64,000 nucleotides of DNA from UBA1672 sp051967755 (GCA_051967755.1 JBQDYD010000001.1:372001-436000), one strand, 5' to 3'; shown: positions 44,020 to 53,581, counted from the stretch's first letter. Made by a program: numbers and translations. Notes: generated from the letters alone by a model not told the origin.

Positions 44020-44049
44020 AAAAGAGCCGCCTGTTACAGCGACTCTTTT
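44020..44049 (-). terminator. Terminator downstream of the DUF4168-like gene
   Basis: AAAAGAG-C-CGC, loop CTGTTACA, GCG-A-CTCTTTT. On the minus strand the stem ends in a T-rich tract. It lies between the 44084 stop and the greB start. Confidence 0.7.
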
Positions 44050-44083
44050 CCCGTGGTGGGTTCTGGAAAGGAACCTATGGGTG

Positions 44084-44491
44084 TTAACCTGCCATTTCGG
44101 TATATTGTTTTTTCGTTGCAGGATCTGTCTGAATGCTGACGCGGATCTGGTTATATTCATCCGCGGACAGACCGGCCTGTTTAAGAGCTTCTTCAATTTT
44201 CATGTTCATAGCCTGATGAACCTGATCTTTTTGCTCTGGTGAAGTGGCGCTTTGCAGCTCTTCATTTGTATCTTTCTTGATTTCGATCACCGCTTGCTCT
44301 GCCTCAACGAATTGCTCCATCTTCTCATCAGGAATTTTCATATCCTGTTGGGATTCAATTTGCTCTGCCGGTGGCATATAGCTTTGCGCATCTTCTGCGC
44401 TTGCGTTGCTTGGCATAGTGACGGCAAAACCTGTTACAGCCAACGCCGCCAATGTAGTCCCTGACATTAATTTTTTTCCTAAAATATACAT
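44084..44491 (-). CDS. Exported DUF4168-like protein
   Basis: Small periplasmic protein of unknown function, about 135 residues from the ATG at 44491, which has a clear AGGAG ribosome binding site. The start at 44533 would add 14 polar residues before the signal peptide. The signal peptide ends SNASA. The mature part is helical and acidic: PDEKMEQFVEAEQAVIEIK, and near the end LSADEYNQIRVSIQTDPA, which resembles the DUF4168 pattern. It is divergent from the ECF sigma factor gene and may belong to the same stress regulon; a weak AGAAC-N17-TGTC element is visible upstream. Confidence 0.8.
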   Translation of the reverse strand: MYILGKKLMSGTTLAALAVTGFAVTMPSNASAEDAQSYMPPAEQIESQQDMKIPDEKMEQFVEAEQAVIEIKKDTNEELQSATSPEQKDQVHQAMNMKIEEALKQAGLSADEYNQIRVSIQTDPATKKQYTEMAG

Positions 44492-44589
44492 TTCTATCTC
44501 CTGTTTTTTTAGGTTCAACGTTTGTTGTTTCATGCCCCCTATGACAGGTCAGGTGGAAAAAGGGTTCTTAAAAAATTATTTTATTTTTT

Positions 44590-44614
44590 GGAACTTTTTT
44601 TGATCCCGTACGTC
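44590..44614 (+). promoter_or_regulatory. ECF sigma-type promoter of the sigma/anti-sigma operon
   Basis: GGAAC at 44590-44594 and CGTC at 44611-44614, 16 bp apart. This matches the general pattern of ECF-dependent promoters (GGAAC, then CGTT/CGTC) and implies autoregulation. It lies about 30 bp before the sigma factor start. Confidence 0.65.
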
Positions 44615-44644
44615 TAAAGGGGGTAGTAACGGAACTGGAAACCT

Positions 44645-45175
44645 ATGGCTTTAAATACAATGAAGCGCTCTGAAGTGCACACGATGATCGCTAATGAAAT
44701 CCCCGCTCTTAGGCGTTATGCATATTTATTATTGCATAATAAGGACGGGATAGATGATTTGGTTCAAGATACACTTGAGCGCGCTTTGATGAAAAGTGAC
44801 GCTTGGCGTGCAGAGGGTAAAGTCAGAAGTTGGTTGTACCGTATTCAATATTCGATTTTTGTGAATCAATACAGAAAGCGAGTTAAACAGGGAAACATGC
44901 TGGCAGATATAGAAGGGGCAGAAGTCTCCGTACTGCCAAAGCAGGATATAGAACTTGAGTATAAACACGTGGCACAGGTTATCGGCAGGCTGAGCGAGAA
45001 ATATCGCAATGTGTTGCTGTTGGTCGCGGTGGAGGGCTCTTCCTATGAAGAGGTGTCCGAGATTATGGGCATTCCGCTGGGTACTGTGAAATCGCGACTG
45101 GCCCGTGCCCGTGATGAGCTTAGGGTTGAGATGAGTAAAGATGAAACCGCATTTAAGAATGATAAAGCGCTATGA
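44645..45175 (+). CDS. ECF-type RNA polymerase sigma factor
   Basis: Directs RNA polymerase to stress promoters. 176 residues with the two ECF domains. Region 2 runs from about 15 to 80 (IPALRRYAYLLLHNKDGIDDLVQDTLERAL, then WLYRIQYSIFVNQYRKR). Region 4 runs from about 110 to 165 (LSEKYRNVLLLVAVEGSSYEEVSEIMGI, GTVKSRLARARDEL). The gene overlaps the following anti-sigma gene by 4 bp (ATGA), the usual coupling. It is preceded by a GGAAC/CGTC promoter likely read by itself. Confidence 0.95.
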   Translation: MALNTMKRSEVHTMIANEIPALRRYAYLLLHNKDGIDDLVQDTLERALMKSDAWRAEGKVRSWLYRIQYSIFVNQYRKRVKQGNMLADIEGAEVSVLPKQDIELEYKHVAQVIGRLSEKYRNVLLLVAVEGSSYEEVSEIMGIPLGTVKSRLARARDELRVEMSKDETAFKNDKAL

Positions 45176-45810
45176 ATAAGAAAGAGAATAACATTCGTCC
45201 ATTTGCCAGCATCACAGAGGAGGATCTAAACGCCTATGTGGATGATCAGCTGGATTCATGGAATAGGCAAAAAGTTGAGGCCTATTTAAAACGCCATCCT
45301 GAGCAGCAGGAAAAGGTAAATGATTATCGTCGATATAATCATTTATTGCGCAGCGTTTATGCCAATAAAACGTCATCCTTGTATGATAAAGATATTGTAC
45401 CGTATCCCGTGCCGTCGCGAAAAGCGCGCAATGATAATTTTCGTACAATGGCCAAGGTTGCGGCCGTGATGGTTCTGTGCGGGGCGTCGGCGTTTGGGGG
45501 GTGGTTATCTGCCCATTCAGGTCAAGATGTAACAAGCATTTCAGCACCCAAGGGAAGCATCGCACATGTTGCAGAACCCCGCCCCGGTGCGATTTTAGTT
45601 TCAACTGAAGAGCGTACAGCGAGCGCATCTGCAGACATGGTACCGCTCGCTGAATCTGTTCAGATTGAAGAGGCCAAGAATGATGTGGTTGAATCGCATG
45701 TTCTTGAGCTTAAAACTGAGACCAGAGAGAATAAGATCACCGACGGTGTAATTCTTGATGAGGCAATGCTTCATGAGAAAAACCCCGAAAACGAAGTATC
45801 CTCTCACTAA
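45172..45810 (+). CDS. Anti-sigma factor, membrane-anchored
   Basis: Cognate regulator of the preceding ECF sigma factor. 212 residues. The N-terminal cytoplasmic anti-sigma domain includes EEDLNAYVDDQLDSWNRQKVE (about 14-34) and YLKRHPEQQEKV. It lacks the HxxxCxxC zinc motif of redox-type anti-sigma factors. One membrane segment lies at about 95-112 (VAAVMVLCGASAFGGWL). An acidic periplasmic part of about 100 residues has no recognisable sensor domain. Translationally coupled with the sigma gene (ATGA overlap). Confidence 0.88.
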   Translation: MNKKENNIRPFASITEEDLNAYVDDQLDSWNRQKVEAYLKRHPEQQEKVNDYRRYNHLLRSVYANKTSSLYDKDIVPYPVPSRKARNDNFRTMAKVAAVMVLCGASAFGGWLSAHSGQDVTSISAPKGSIAHVAEPRPGAILVSTEERTASASADMVPLAESVQIEEAKNDVVESHVLELKTETRENKITDGVILDEAMLHEKNPENEVSSH

Positions 45811-45846
45811 TCCCTAACTAGTAAAAGTCTCTCCAAATAGGTCTGG

Positions 45847-45883
45847 AGCGTCCCAAAAGCCTGAAAATGGCATTTTGGGGCGT
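45847..45883 (+). terminator. Terminator after the sigma/anti-sigma operon
   Basis: AGCGTCCCAAAAGCC, loop TGAAAAT, GGCATTTTGGGGCGT: a long stem with few mismatches, followed by TTTTAG. Only a short T-tract, so moderate strength. Confidence 0.65.
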
Positions 45884-45969
45884 TTTAGGCTAATATTATT
45901 ACATGTTTTATTGGAAAACATTGCGCCTGATGGTGTATAAAAGGTTCTAATAAAAAGAATAAGTAATAA

Positions 45970-47466
45970 TTGGGTGAAACTGTGCCGGATCCGGAAGATA
46001 AACAGCCGAATAAAGATGATGAAGTGCGTGCGCATTATCTGGTGCATGATGACGTTCAAAATCCCGATGTCGATGCCAGCATAATTTACAGAAGCAGAGA
46101 AGATGTCGCCAAAGGTGTAGGCTTTGTCGGTGGTGAATTTGGTGACACGGTCGTCATTCCTGTAACATTTAATTGGACAGACAAAGATTTGGGTCTGATC
46201 GATGAAAATACGCTCAAAGATATCAGGGCGGGGGTTAAGAGCACGGATGATTTAAGTCTGGATACGCATCAGCAGTCTTTGGCGTTTGATGCCCTTCAAA
46301 GGGTGGCGGAGCAATCAGGTGCGAATATAAAATTTGTCGTAGTTGATGAATTGCCAGAGAATAAAGGCATTCGCTTCGGCCAATTTTTTACGCCTGCGAT
46401 TATGTCTACATCGGTTGAAGAACGTGCAAATGGTGCGCATTCGAATCTGCATAACGGAAATGTTTATGATATTGACCGCGGCGAATATTATTCGATTGTC
46501 GCAAATGAGTACCGCATCGCAGGACAGAATGATCAGCAAAATACCTATTGTTATATGCATGAGGTGTGCCATGCGCTGGGCTTTGATCACCCGAATAGCG
46601 GCTTTAATATAGAGCATGTTGATTGGGGTGAAACTGTTATGCGAACCCAGCAAGGCACATTTGATCGATTTATCAGTAATCCGCCCATACAGCTCGGTGG
46701 TATTGATATAGAGGCCTTACAGCAGCTTTATGGCGAAAATAACGGTAATGGCGGCGTTGTTGTTGATGTGCGAGGGCAATCGGCAGATGTCGTTGCTGAG
46801 GCGCTGAGGACGTCAGGTTATGATCCTGATATGGAGGCTGCATATCGTGAACGCGTGATGAACGAAGCCGGTGTGCATGCGGTTGGGACGTCTAATCCTA
46901 ATTACATGAAGGGAACGCAATATAACGATACGTTTACCGGGGCGGGTGACGATGATTTATTCTATGCGAATGGCGGTCAGGATGTTGTCACCGATTTCCA
47001 TGCAAGCGGAAATTATGATTGGTATGATTATGTTACAGGCACAGAAGAAGACGGTATAGTCGCCCCTGAGGGCGCTGTTGGGGCAACGATTATAAAAGAG
47101 CTCAATGATAGCGTTTTGATCACATTTGAAGATGAAAACGGCGCGATTCCGAATGTATCGATACGTTTAACGAATTTCACGGGTGATGTTGAGGATATTG
47201 ATGTTTACACACAAGTCGATGGCAAGCGCGGCGATGAAATTGAAACATATCATTATGATGAACGGAGTACGGCGACAGGATCAATAGAAATTGCCGAGCC
47301 GGGGCAAGGCATTGGGGCGTTATCGACTGATGATGCGGAAAATTCTGAATTACATAATTTAAGCAGCAGTTTCACAGGGCTTGCCCTCGCAGGGTTTGCA
47401 GAGCACCAACAAAGCCCCGAAATCATTCAGGGCGATGTATCCGTTACAAATGTCATGAAAGTTTAG
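45970..47466 (+). CDS. Metzincin (M10-like) zinc metalloprotease with RTX-like motif
   Basis: Putative secreted zinc protease, 498 residues. The catalytic motif HEVCHALGFDH gives HExxHxxGxxH at about residues 196-206, with a likely Met-turn in WGETVMRTQQG some 20 residues later. The order is that of serralysin/matrixin-type peptidases. A single Ca-binding-like element KGTQYNDTFTGAGDDDLFYAN is at about 314-334. No N-terminal signal peptide is visible, in keeping with type I secretion, but a full RTX repeat block is missing. The start is uncertain: TTG at 45970 or GTG at 45982, neither with a good ribosome binding site. The C-terminus overlaps the small convergent gene by 4 bp. Confidence 0.82.
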   Translation: MGETVPDPEDKQPNKDDEVRAHYLVHDDVQNPDVDASIIYRSREDVAKGVGFVGGEFGDTVVIPVTFNWTDKDLGLIDENTLKDIRAGVKSTDDLSLDTHQQSLAFDALQRVAEQSGANIKFVVVDELPENKGIRFGQFFTPAIMSTSVEERANGAHSNLHNGNVYDIDRGEYYSIVANEYRIAGQNDQQNTYCYMHEVCHALGFDHPNSGFNIEHVDWGETVMRTQQGTFDRFISNPPIQLGGIDIEALQQLYGENNGNGGVVVDVRGQSADVVAEALRTSGYDPDMEAAYRERVMNEAGVHAVGTSNPNYMKGTQYNDTFTGAGDDDLFYANGGQDVVTDFHASGNYDWYDYVTGTEEDGIVAPEGAVGATIIKELNDSVLITFEDENGAIPNVSIRLTNFTGDVEDIDVYTQVDGKRGDEIETYHYDERSTATGSIEIAEPGQGIGALSTDDAENSELHNLSSSFTGLALAGFAEHQQSPEIIQGDVSVTNVMKV

Positions 47467-47651
47467 ACGTAAACTTTATCCATATCTATGGCAGAGATAT
47501 CAATGAATGTCGTTGTGTCAGAATCGCTTTCCGTTTTCTCAGGATCAAAATCGATGGCCCAAACATCATCGTGCTCATCTTCTAAATCCGCTAGATATTC
47601 TTCATGTTCTTCTTCAAACATCACTCCCCCTGAATAATTATGTATATTCAT
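47463..47651 (-). CDS. Small acidic protein, 62 residues
   Basis: Not recognised. Very acidic (EEEHEEYLADLEDEHDDVW), predicted cytoplasmic. The ATG at 47651 has AAGG five bases upstream. An internal ATG after a GGGGGAG run is an equally good start and would give 52 residues. It converges on the metzincin gene, with the stop codons overlapping, and could be its inhibitor or an unrelated small protein. The call rests on ribosome binding sites and composition only. Confidence 0.5.
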   Translation of the reverse strand: MNIHNYSGGVMFEEEHEEYLADLEDEHDDVWAIDFDPEKTESDSDTTTFIDISAIDMDKVYV

Positions 47652-47804
47652 TGTACCTTATATTAGGAAAATCATATAGAACTTTTAGACCTGATTTATC
47701 TCAAATTTTATGTAATTTTTATGTATTCTGTCAGAGGGCATAAGAAACTTGCGATTTTTTTTCGAGTTCTGTAAAACCTAGGAAAAATAAAAAAGGACAG
47801 GGTG

Positions 47805-50306
47805 ATGGGCGTTAATCCCATACAAATCAAAAAAGACCTAAAAGCATCGAAGGAAGCGCATCTGGAGCAATATCGCGAAGGTGCGTTGGATGTGGGTGGT
47901 TTGACGAACGCGTTAAGCGCCGATATGGATCAAGCCGTTGCCGCCATGGCAGATGAGCATTTAAGCGCGTTTAAAGATAAAGTCGCACTGGTTTTTACAG
48001 GTGCAAACGGGCGTGAAGAAGTGTGCCCGTTTTCTGATCTGGATGTATTTGCGCTTGTTGATGATAGTTTGTTTGATGGGAAAGGCATTCCCGAAGATCA
48101 GGAAGAGTTCGCACAGGCTTATTCAGGATTATATTATGCGATGATGGATGCGGGGCTTACAACAAGCCCCATTGTTTTACGTACGCCCGACCATTGTGTT
48201 GAAGATGTTCTGGCCGATCAGGAAACCTGGACACAAATGATTGATCGCCGCCAAGGCTGGGGGGCGACGGCGCTTTATCAAACAATGAATGATGGCCTTA
48301 TGGGCATTGATGGCAAGCACCGCAAAGCGTTCATTGAGGCCAAGTTCGAAGAGTATGGCAAACGTTTGGATAAGAGTGAAAAGGAAGATCACTCAACAGA
48401 AGCGGGCGGTGTAACATCGGGCGGCCGTTATGCCGTGATTGAACCGAATGTTAAAAACGGTTATGGCGGTTTGCGTGGATATCAGACGGCGCGCTGGGTC
48501 GCGGAAGAACAATGCGGTGTTGACGGATGTGACCTGACAGGGCGCGGTATTATTGAGGATATCGATGAAGGCAACGCCAAGGCAGCGTATGATTTCTTAT
48601 TAGAAACCCGTTGCCATATGCATGATCTGGCAGGACGTGAAGATGATAATGTAACCTCCTTCACACAGCCTGCTTTGGCAGAGCGTATGGGATATGATGA
48701 TGTCGCATCATTCATGCGTGATTATTTCGAAGCAACGCGTGAGATTGCCCATTATGCGCGTATGGTATGTTCTGATGTTGCAGAGCAGCTGGATATTAAT
48801 CCGCCGGGTATGGAATCAACAGAGACGATAAACTTTGCTGATGGAACAATTAACGGTCCGATGGATGTTTTGGCCTTGTTTCATCGCCGCGCAGAAACGG
48901 ATATTCCGTTGCACCATACCGCGATGCAGGCCATCCGTAAGAATACTGACCTCTTTACCGAGGAGTTCTCCCAAGACCCTGCAGCAAATCGCGTAATGTT
49001 GGACATTTTATCGCATGAGAACGGCGCCGAAGCCTTGATGCGTATGAACAGGCTTGGCGTTTTAACGGCGTTTATCCCTGAAATGGAAAAGGTGCGTGAG
49101 CTTGTGCAGTTTGATCCGTACCACGCGTTTACAGTGGATGATCATACAATTCAGGCGATTGGCAATGTGACAGAACTGGCGCAGCAAAATTATGCGCATT
49201 TATCACAAACCGCGAGTGAGCTTGCCGCAAATTTAACACAAGAAGATCGTGAAGTTTTGGGCGTTGCGTTATTGCTGCATGATGTTCATAAGGCAGACCA
49301 GCCTGATGACATGAAATCTTATAACCGTGAATTGGTGCATAATGTCGGCGCGCGTTTAGGCCTTAAGGATGAGGCATTAGAAACCGCATCGTGGCTTGCG
49401 GAAAATCACCTTCTCATGAAGCATACAGCGCGTTTTCAGGATATTGAAGACCCCGAAGCAATAGAGGATTTCGCATCAAAAATTCCTGATACGAAGCATT
49501 TGGAATTGCTGCGCGTGATGATGATGGCAGATACACTTGCGCTTGGCCCCGGCCGCTTATCGGCGCATGCCGCATTTCGCGCGGATGCGGTGTATGATAA
49601 GGCACGCAACACGATGATGGGCTTATCTTCCCAATTTACGCGCCGTGCATTTGAATTGCCCGCAGAATATGAAGACGGTACCCCGTATGTAAAAATGCAT
49701 GAGAACAAAGCCATTCGCGCCGATGTTCTGACTGTGATCACGCCGGATAAACCGTATTTGATTGAGAATATCACAGGTGCGATCGATAATATGGACTGCA
49801 ATGTTTTGAATGCACGTGTTACCACAGTGCCAAATGGTCAGGTGCGTGCGGTTAATACTTTTGTAATTCAAAGCAGTGCCGGCACAATTTTACCTGAGCG
49901 CCGCAAAGAGGCGCTGATTGATGCGGTAAAAGATGCGATTGCGTTGGATAGCCGTATGGAATTGGTGGGTGTAGCGGCCAGTAAAGACCCCGCGAAAAAC
50001 CCTAAGAATAAAGTTTTTGAAGTGATGCCCGGTGTTGAGTTTTCAAATGCCCTCTCGGATACAACCACGATGATTCAGGTGACCGCCCGTGATCGTCCGC
50101 ATTTGCTTCATGACTTAACATCTGTGTTTAATGACATGGATCTTGAGATGGAGCATGCAAATATCACATCACAAGGGCATCGTGTCGTGAATGTGTTCCG
50201 CGTTCATAAGAGGGATGGCGGACAGGTCTCACCGACCGCACAAGTAGCCGTTAAAGAAGCGATCATGTCGCAAATCGGTGAGGAGGATACCCCCGAAGTG
50301 GGTTAA
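47805..50306 (+). CDS. glnD: Bifunctional PII uridylyltransferase/uridylyl-removing enzyme GlnD
   Basis: Nitrogen sensor that uridylylates and deuridylylates PII in response to glutamine. About 833 residues from the ATG at 47805 (ribosome binding site AAGGACAGG); typical GlnD is 860-930. The nucleotidyltransferase motif is FTGANGREEVCPFSDLDVF at about 65-84, where GGYGR is the usual wording. The HD domain has LLLHDVHKADQP with the HD pair at about 487-488. Two C-terminal ACT domains start near VLTVITPDKPYLIENITGA and IQVTARDRPHLLHDLTSVF. It ends five bases before the convergent RTX gene. Confidence 0.9.
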   Translation: MGVNPIQIKKDLKASKEAHLEQYREGALDVGGLTNALSADMDQAVAAMADEHLSAFKDKVALVFTGANGREEVCPFSDLDVFALVDDSLFDGKGIPEDQEEFAQAYSGLYYAMMDAGLTTSPIVLRTPDHCVEDVLADQETWTQMIDRRQGWGATALYQTMNDGLMGIDGKHRKAFIEAKFEEYGKRLDKSEKEDHSTEAGGVTSGGRYAVIEPNVKNGYGGLRGYQTARWVAEEQCGVDGCDLTGRGIIEDIDEGNAKAAYDFLLETRCHMHDLAGREDDNVTSFTQPALAERMGYDDVASFMRDYFEATREIAHYARMVCSDVAEQLDINPPGMESTETINFADGTINGPMDVLALFHRRAETDIPLHHTAMQAIRKNTDLFTEEFSQDPAANRVMLDILSHENGAEALMRMNRLGVLTAFIPEMEKVRELVQFDPYHAFTVDDHTIQAIGNVTELAQQNYAHLSQTASELAANLTQEDREVLGVALLLHDVHKADQPDDMKSYNRELVHNVGARLGLKDEALETASWLAENHLLMKHTARFQDIEDPEAIEDFASKIPDTKHLELLRVMMMADTLALGPGRLSAHAAFRADAVYDKARNTMMGLSSQFTRRAFELPAEYEDGTPYVKMHENKAIRADVLTVITPDKPYLIENITGAIDNMDCNVLNARVTTVPNGQVRAVNTFVIQSSAGTILPERRKEALIDAVKDAIALDSRMELVGVAASKDPAKNPKNKVFEVMPGVEFSNALSDTTTMIQVTARDRPHLLHDLTSVFNDMDLEMEHANITSQGHRVVNVFRVHKRDGGQVSPTAQVAVKEAIMSQIGEEDTPEVG

Positions 50307-50311
50307 GGGGG

Positions 50312-52057
50312 TTAAACCGTAATTAATGTTCCGTCATTCTCCAGTGTTTCAACATCTGATAATCCTGAAACGCCGTGCATAATTGCAATTTGAACATAGT
50401 TATCTGCGCCACCATCTGTGTCGACAGAGATAATTGTATCGTGGCCATCGCTTGTGACAGCCACGAAATCAACAATCGCATCTGTTAGCGGGTCATAGCC
50501 CTCAAGAAGGTCTGAAATGTCTAACATGTCGCCGTCTGTGATGCTGAAATCCTGAACATGGTCGGTGTCATTAATGTCATCAAAGCCAAATGTATCCGCG
50601 CCATCGCCGCCATATAAAAAGTCGATGCCGGAGCCGCCATATAAAACGTCATCGCCGTCCATACCGTAAATGACATCGTCACCGCCAAGCCCCATAAGGG
50701 TCTGGCTTCCTGTGGTTCCTGTCATTGTCTCGGACGCCTCTGATCCGCCTTCGTGGATGATAATATTGCTGAATGAGCCGTTTGCACCAACATACTGGTC
50801 ATCATCATTAACAAAGAAAAGGCGAGTGAAGTTTCCGGTGTATCTTGCGCCTACATCGATGGTGTAATGCACCCACTCACCCTCATTTCCTGCATAGTTG
50901 TTATATGTTCCGATACCCCAGCCTTGTGTACCGTATAGTTTGAATGTCAGGTTTGAATCAATGCCGTCATTTGTATCAAAGCCAATGCCGTGAATTTCAC
51001 CTTGGGACGTTGACATGAAATCAAATTCAATGACTGTGTTGGACGTCACTGTGTAATTTAAGGTGATATCCTTCCATGTGTTGTTTTCCATATGAAGGGT
51101 GTTGCCGTTATCTTCAATAAAAAAATTATCGCTTTTGTTTTGCGAAACACCATAATGAGTGATGGTAGCTGTAGAGAAATCAATTTGTGTGCTGACATGA
51201 CCTGATGTCACATTAATGAGCACATTTGCTGTATCTATTGCGCCGTCATTATCAGTAATAGTATAGGAAAAACTATCTGTGCCGCTATAACCGGTCGCGG
51301 GGGTATAGCTATAGCTTCCGTCTGTATCAATCGTTACGGAACCGCCAAATTCTGTGGCATATGTGCCTGCTAATGCGGAAACTGCGCCACCATCGGGATC
51401 AATATCTGCACCATATCCGTTATCCGTTAATACGTTGCCTGATATGGATGTATTTATATTTGTAAAAAAGAAATCACCAATCGCTTCGGGTGCGATGTTT
51501 TGTGGCTCCTCTGCTATAAGCGGAGCGACTGCATCTAATGAATCATCGAATGTTACTGTTTGCGTATCATATGATAATTCTGTTTGGTTTATCTGCGTAT
51601 CTGACATGGTGATGCTGCCAAGTTTTTGTGACAGGCTTTCCGTATCCAACACAGGGCGATCGTATACACGTGCAATTGCTTGTGTGCTGCTAATATTGCT
51701 TGTGCTTGAATGGCTGTGTGATGTCGTGTTATCCGCTGCACTGTTGGCGAAGTCCAGAACGTTAAGATCAAATAATTGATCAATGATGCTTTCACCTTGA
51801 TCTGCGTCTTCTTCGCCTGCAGCAGGTTCAATATTCTGAGAAATATTTTCGTGTTCTTTTATTTCTTTTTCTTCATTTTTATCATCGGAAAGCTCAAAAA
51901 TTGCATTTTCAAGTGCGATTCCCATGGCCCCTTTACCGTTTATGACAAGGAAATCCTCTCCGAAAACCAGGCCGCGCTCTTCTGCTGTATGAATAAATTC
52001 CTTTAAATCCATACCAGTAGCGCTTTTGATATATTCTTTAGTATATAAATATGTCAT
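50312..52057 (-). CDS. Exported protein with cadherin/VCBS-like and RTX domains
   Basis: Predicted type I secretion substrate, 581 residues. There is no N-terminal signal peptide. An unusual conserved-looking N-terminal domain of about 55 residues (MTYLYTKEYIKSATGMDLKE, FLVINGKGAMGIALE) is followed by an acidic linker and a VCBS/cadherin-like domain at about 195-285 (NVLTDNGYGADIDPDGGAV, DGSYSYTPATGYSGTDSFSY). Next is a lectin-like beta region at about 290-440. Calcium-binding RTX nonapeptides follow (GLGGDDVIYGMDGDDVLYGG), then a C-terminal region ending in a hydrophobic LITV, typical of type I signals. Divergent from the MFS exporter across 207 AT-rich bp with no other gene. Confidence 0.85.
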   Translation of the reverse strand: MTYLYTKEYIKSATGMDLKEFIHTAEERGLVFGEDFLVINGKGAMGIALENAIFELSDDKNEEKEIKEHENISQNIEPAAGEEDADQGESIIDQLFDLNVLDFANSAADNTTSHSHSSTSNISSTQAIARVYDRPVLDTESLSQKLGSITMSDTQINQTELSYDTQTVTFDDSLDAVAPLIAEEPQNIAPEAIGDFFFTNINTSISGNVLTDNGYGADIDPDGGAVSALAGTYATEFGGSVTIDTDGSYSYTPATGYSGTDSFSYTITDNDGAIDTANVLINVTSGHVSTQIDFSTATITHYGVSQNKSDNFFIEDNGNTLHMENNTWKDITLNYTVTSNTVIEFDFMSTSQGEIHGIGFDTNDGIDSNLTFKLYGTQGWGIGTYNNYAGNEGEWVHYTIDVGARYTGNFTRLFFVNDDDQYVGANGSFSNIIIHEGGSEASETMTGTTGSQTLMGLGGDDVIYGMDGDDVLYGGSGIDFLYGGDGADTFGFDDINDTDHVQDFSITDGDMLDISDLLEGYDPLTDAIVDFVAVTSDGHDTIISVDTDGGADNYVQIAIMHGVSGLSDVETLENDGTLITV

Positions 52058-52264
52058 CTTCGGCTCTGTTTTATACCCTTAAGTATAGTTACTTCACTGT
52101 TTTCTAATATAATTTTCCTTATGTATTCTATATTAAGATAAATTTATTTAAAATTTTATGAAAATATATGAGTATTATAATGCTCAAATACTGCATTGCC
52201 GCATTTTTGTATGTTAGTTTTTTTTAATGTAGCCAAGGCACTTTTATTATGCTCTATAAAATTT

Positions 52265-53491
52265 ATGTCTCAGAATTCGAAAAATCACACCATACCGTTT
52301 AGAGAGTTTGTCGCTTTGATGGCTCTTTTAATGTCGGTTACTGCATTGTCTATTGATGCGGTCATGCCGGCATTATCGATCATGGGGCACGATTTGGGTG
52401 TGGTAGGTGAAAACCAAACGCAACTGGTCATCAGCTTTCTCTTTTTAGGCTTCACATTCGGCCAGTTAATCTATGGCCCCATATCAGACAGCTTTGGTAG
52501 AAAGCGCGCCATATATATAGGCCTTTCCCTTTTTTGTTTGGGCAGTGTTCTGAGTCTGGTTGCGACAAGCTTTACGATGATGTTGGCAGGGCGTTTGTTG
52601 CAGGGCTTTGGCGCGGCGTCCTCACGGGTGATTACGGTGGCGATGATCCGTGACCAATATGTTGGCCGTGATATGGCGCGGGTCATGTCATTCGTCATGG
52701 GGATCTTTATTTTTGTGCCCGCGCTTGCGCCGAGCATTGGACAGTTAATGCTCTACATCGCGCATTGGCGTACTATTTTTATTTTGTTTTTAGTGGTCGC
52801 GATCACGGGCATGGTATGGATGTTCATGCGTTTGCCGGAAACTTTACAGGAAGATAGGCGCGCGCCGTTCCGTTTGCATTATATATGGGCGGGTGTGCGT
52901 GCGGCAATCACGAACAAAACGACGTGCGGCTATACATTATGTGCGGGGATTATGTTCGGCTCGTTTATCGGGTATCTCAGTTCTGCCCAACAGATATTTC
53001 AGGACTACTTTAAGGTTGGTGATATGTTTGCGGTCTACTTCGCCGTTTTGGCCTTGGCCGTCGGGTCATCATCCTTTGCGAATTCAACCGTGGTGAAGCG
53101 ATTTGGCATGCGTCACATATCGCGCATATCCCTTATATCTATGGCGGGCGTTTCGGCGGTGTTTTTGGCGCTGTGTTTGCTGACAGATAACAATGTGCCG
53201 TTTTGGGCCTTTATGGTTTACGGCTTTGCCATTTTTTTGGGCTTTGGGTTTTTATTCGGAAATCTGAATGCCATCGCAATGGAGCCTATGGGCCATATTG
53301 CCGGCGTGGCCTCGGCGTTTATCGGCGCATTTTCCTCTGCGATATCAGTTGCGGTCGGTACAGTGATTGGTCAGGCGTTTAATATGACGTTGGTTCCGAT
53401 TACGCTGGGCTTTCTGTTGTGCGCACTTGTTACGTATATTGTACAAAAAGGGGTCGATAAAGATCATGTCGAACCCCTTGAGCAAACGTAG
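52265..53491 (+). CDS. Bcr/CflA family multidrug efflux MFS transporter
   Basis: Proton-driven efflux pump with twelve membrane helices. About 408 residues from the ATG at 52265 (MSQNSKNHTIPFREF); the upstream start at 52196 would add 23 residues with no family support. Signatures are SIDAVMPALSIMGHDLG with the helix 1 Asp, GQLIYGPISDSFGRKRAIY (MFS motif A) and GRLLQGFGAASSRVITVAMIRDQY. The C-terminal half is regular. Monocistronic, followed 175 bp later by acpP. Confidence 0.92.
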   Translation: MSQNSKNHTIPFREFVALMALLMSVTALSIDAVMPALSIMGHDLGVVGENQTQLVISFLFLGFTFGQLIYGPISDSFGRKRAIYIGLSLFCLGSVLSLVATSFTMMLAGRLLQGFGAASSRVITVAMIRDQYVGRDMARVMSFVMGIFIFVPALAPSIGQLMLYIAHWRTIFILFLVVAITGMVWMFMRLPETLQEDRRAPFRLHYIWAGVRAAITNKTTCGYTLCAGIMFGSFIGYLSSAQQIFQDYFKVGDMFAVYFAVLALAVGSSSFANSTVVKRFGMRHISRISLISMAGVSAVFLALCLLTDNNVPFWAFMVYGFAIFLGFGFLFGNLNAIAMEPMGHIAGVASAFIGAFSSAISVAVGTVIGQAFNMTLVPITLGFLLCALVTYIVQKGVDKDHVEPLEQT

Positions 53492-53581
53492 GCAGAGCAA
53501 TCAGTTTGACGTTATCCACAACGACATATCCATTTTCTATATAAAAACCGCTTTATCTTGTCATTCGGCTATGGTAAATCG

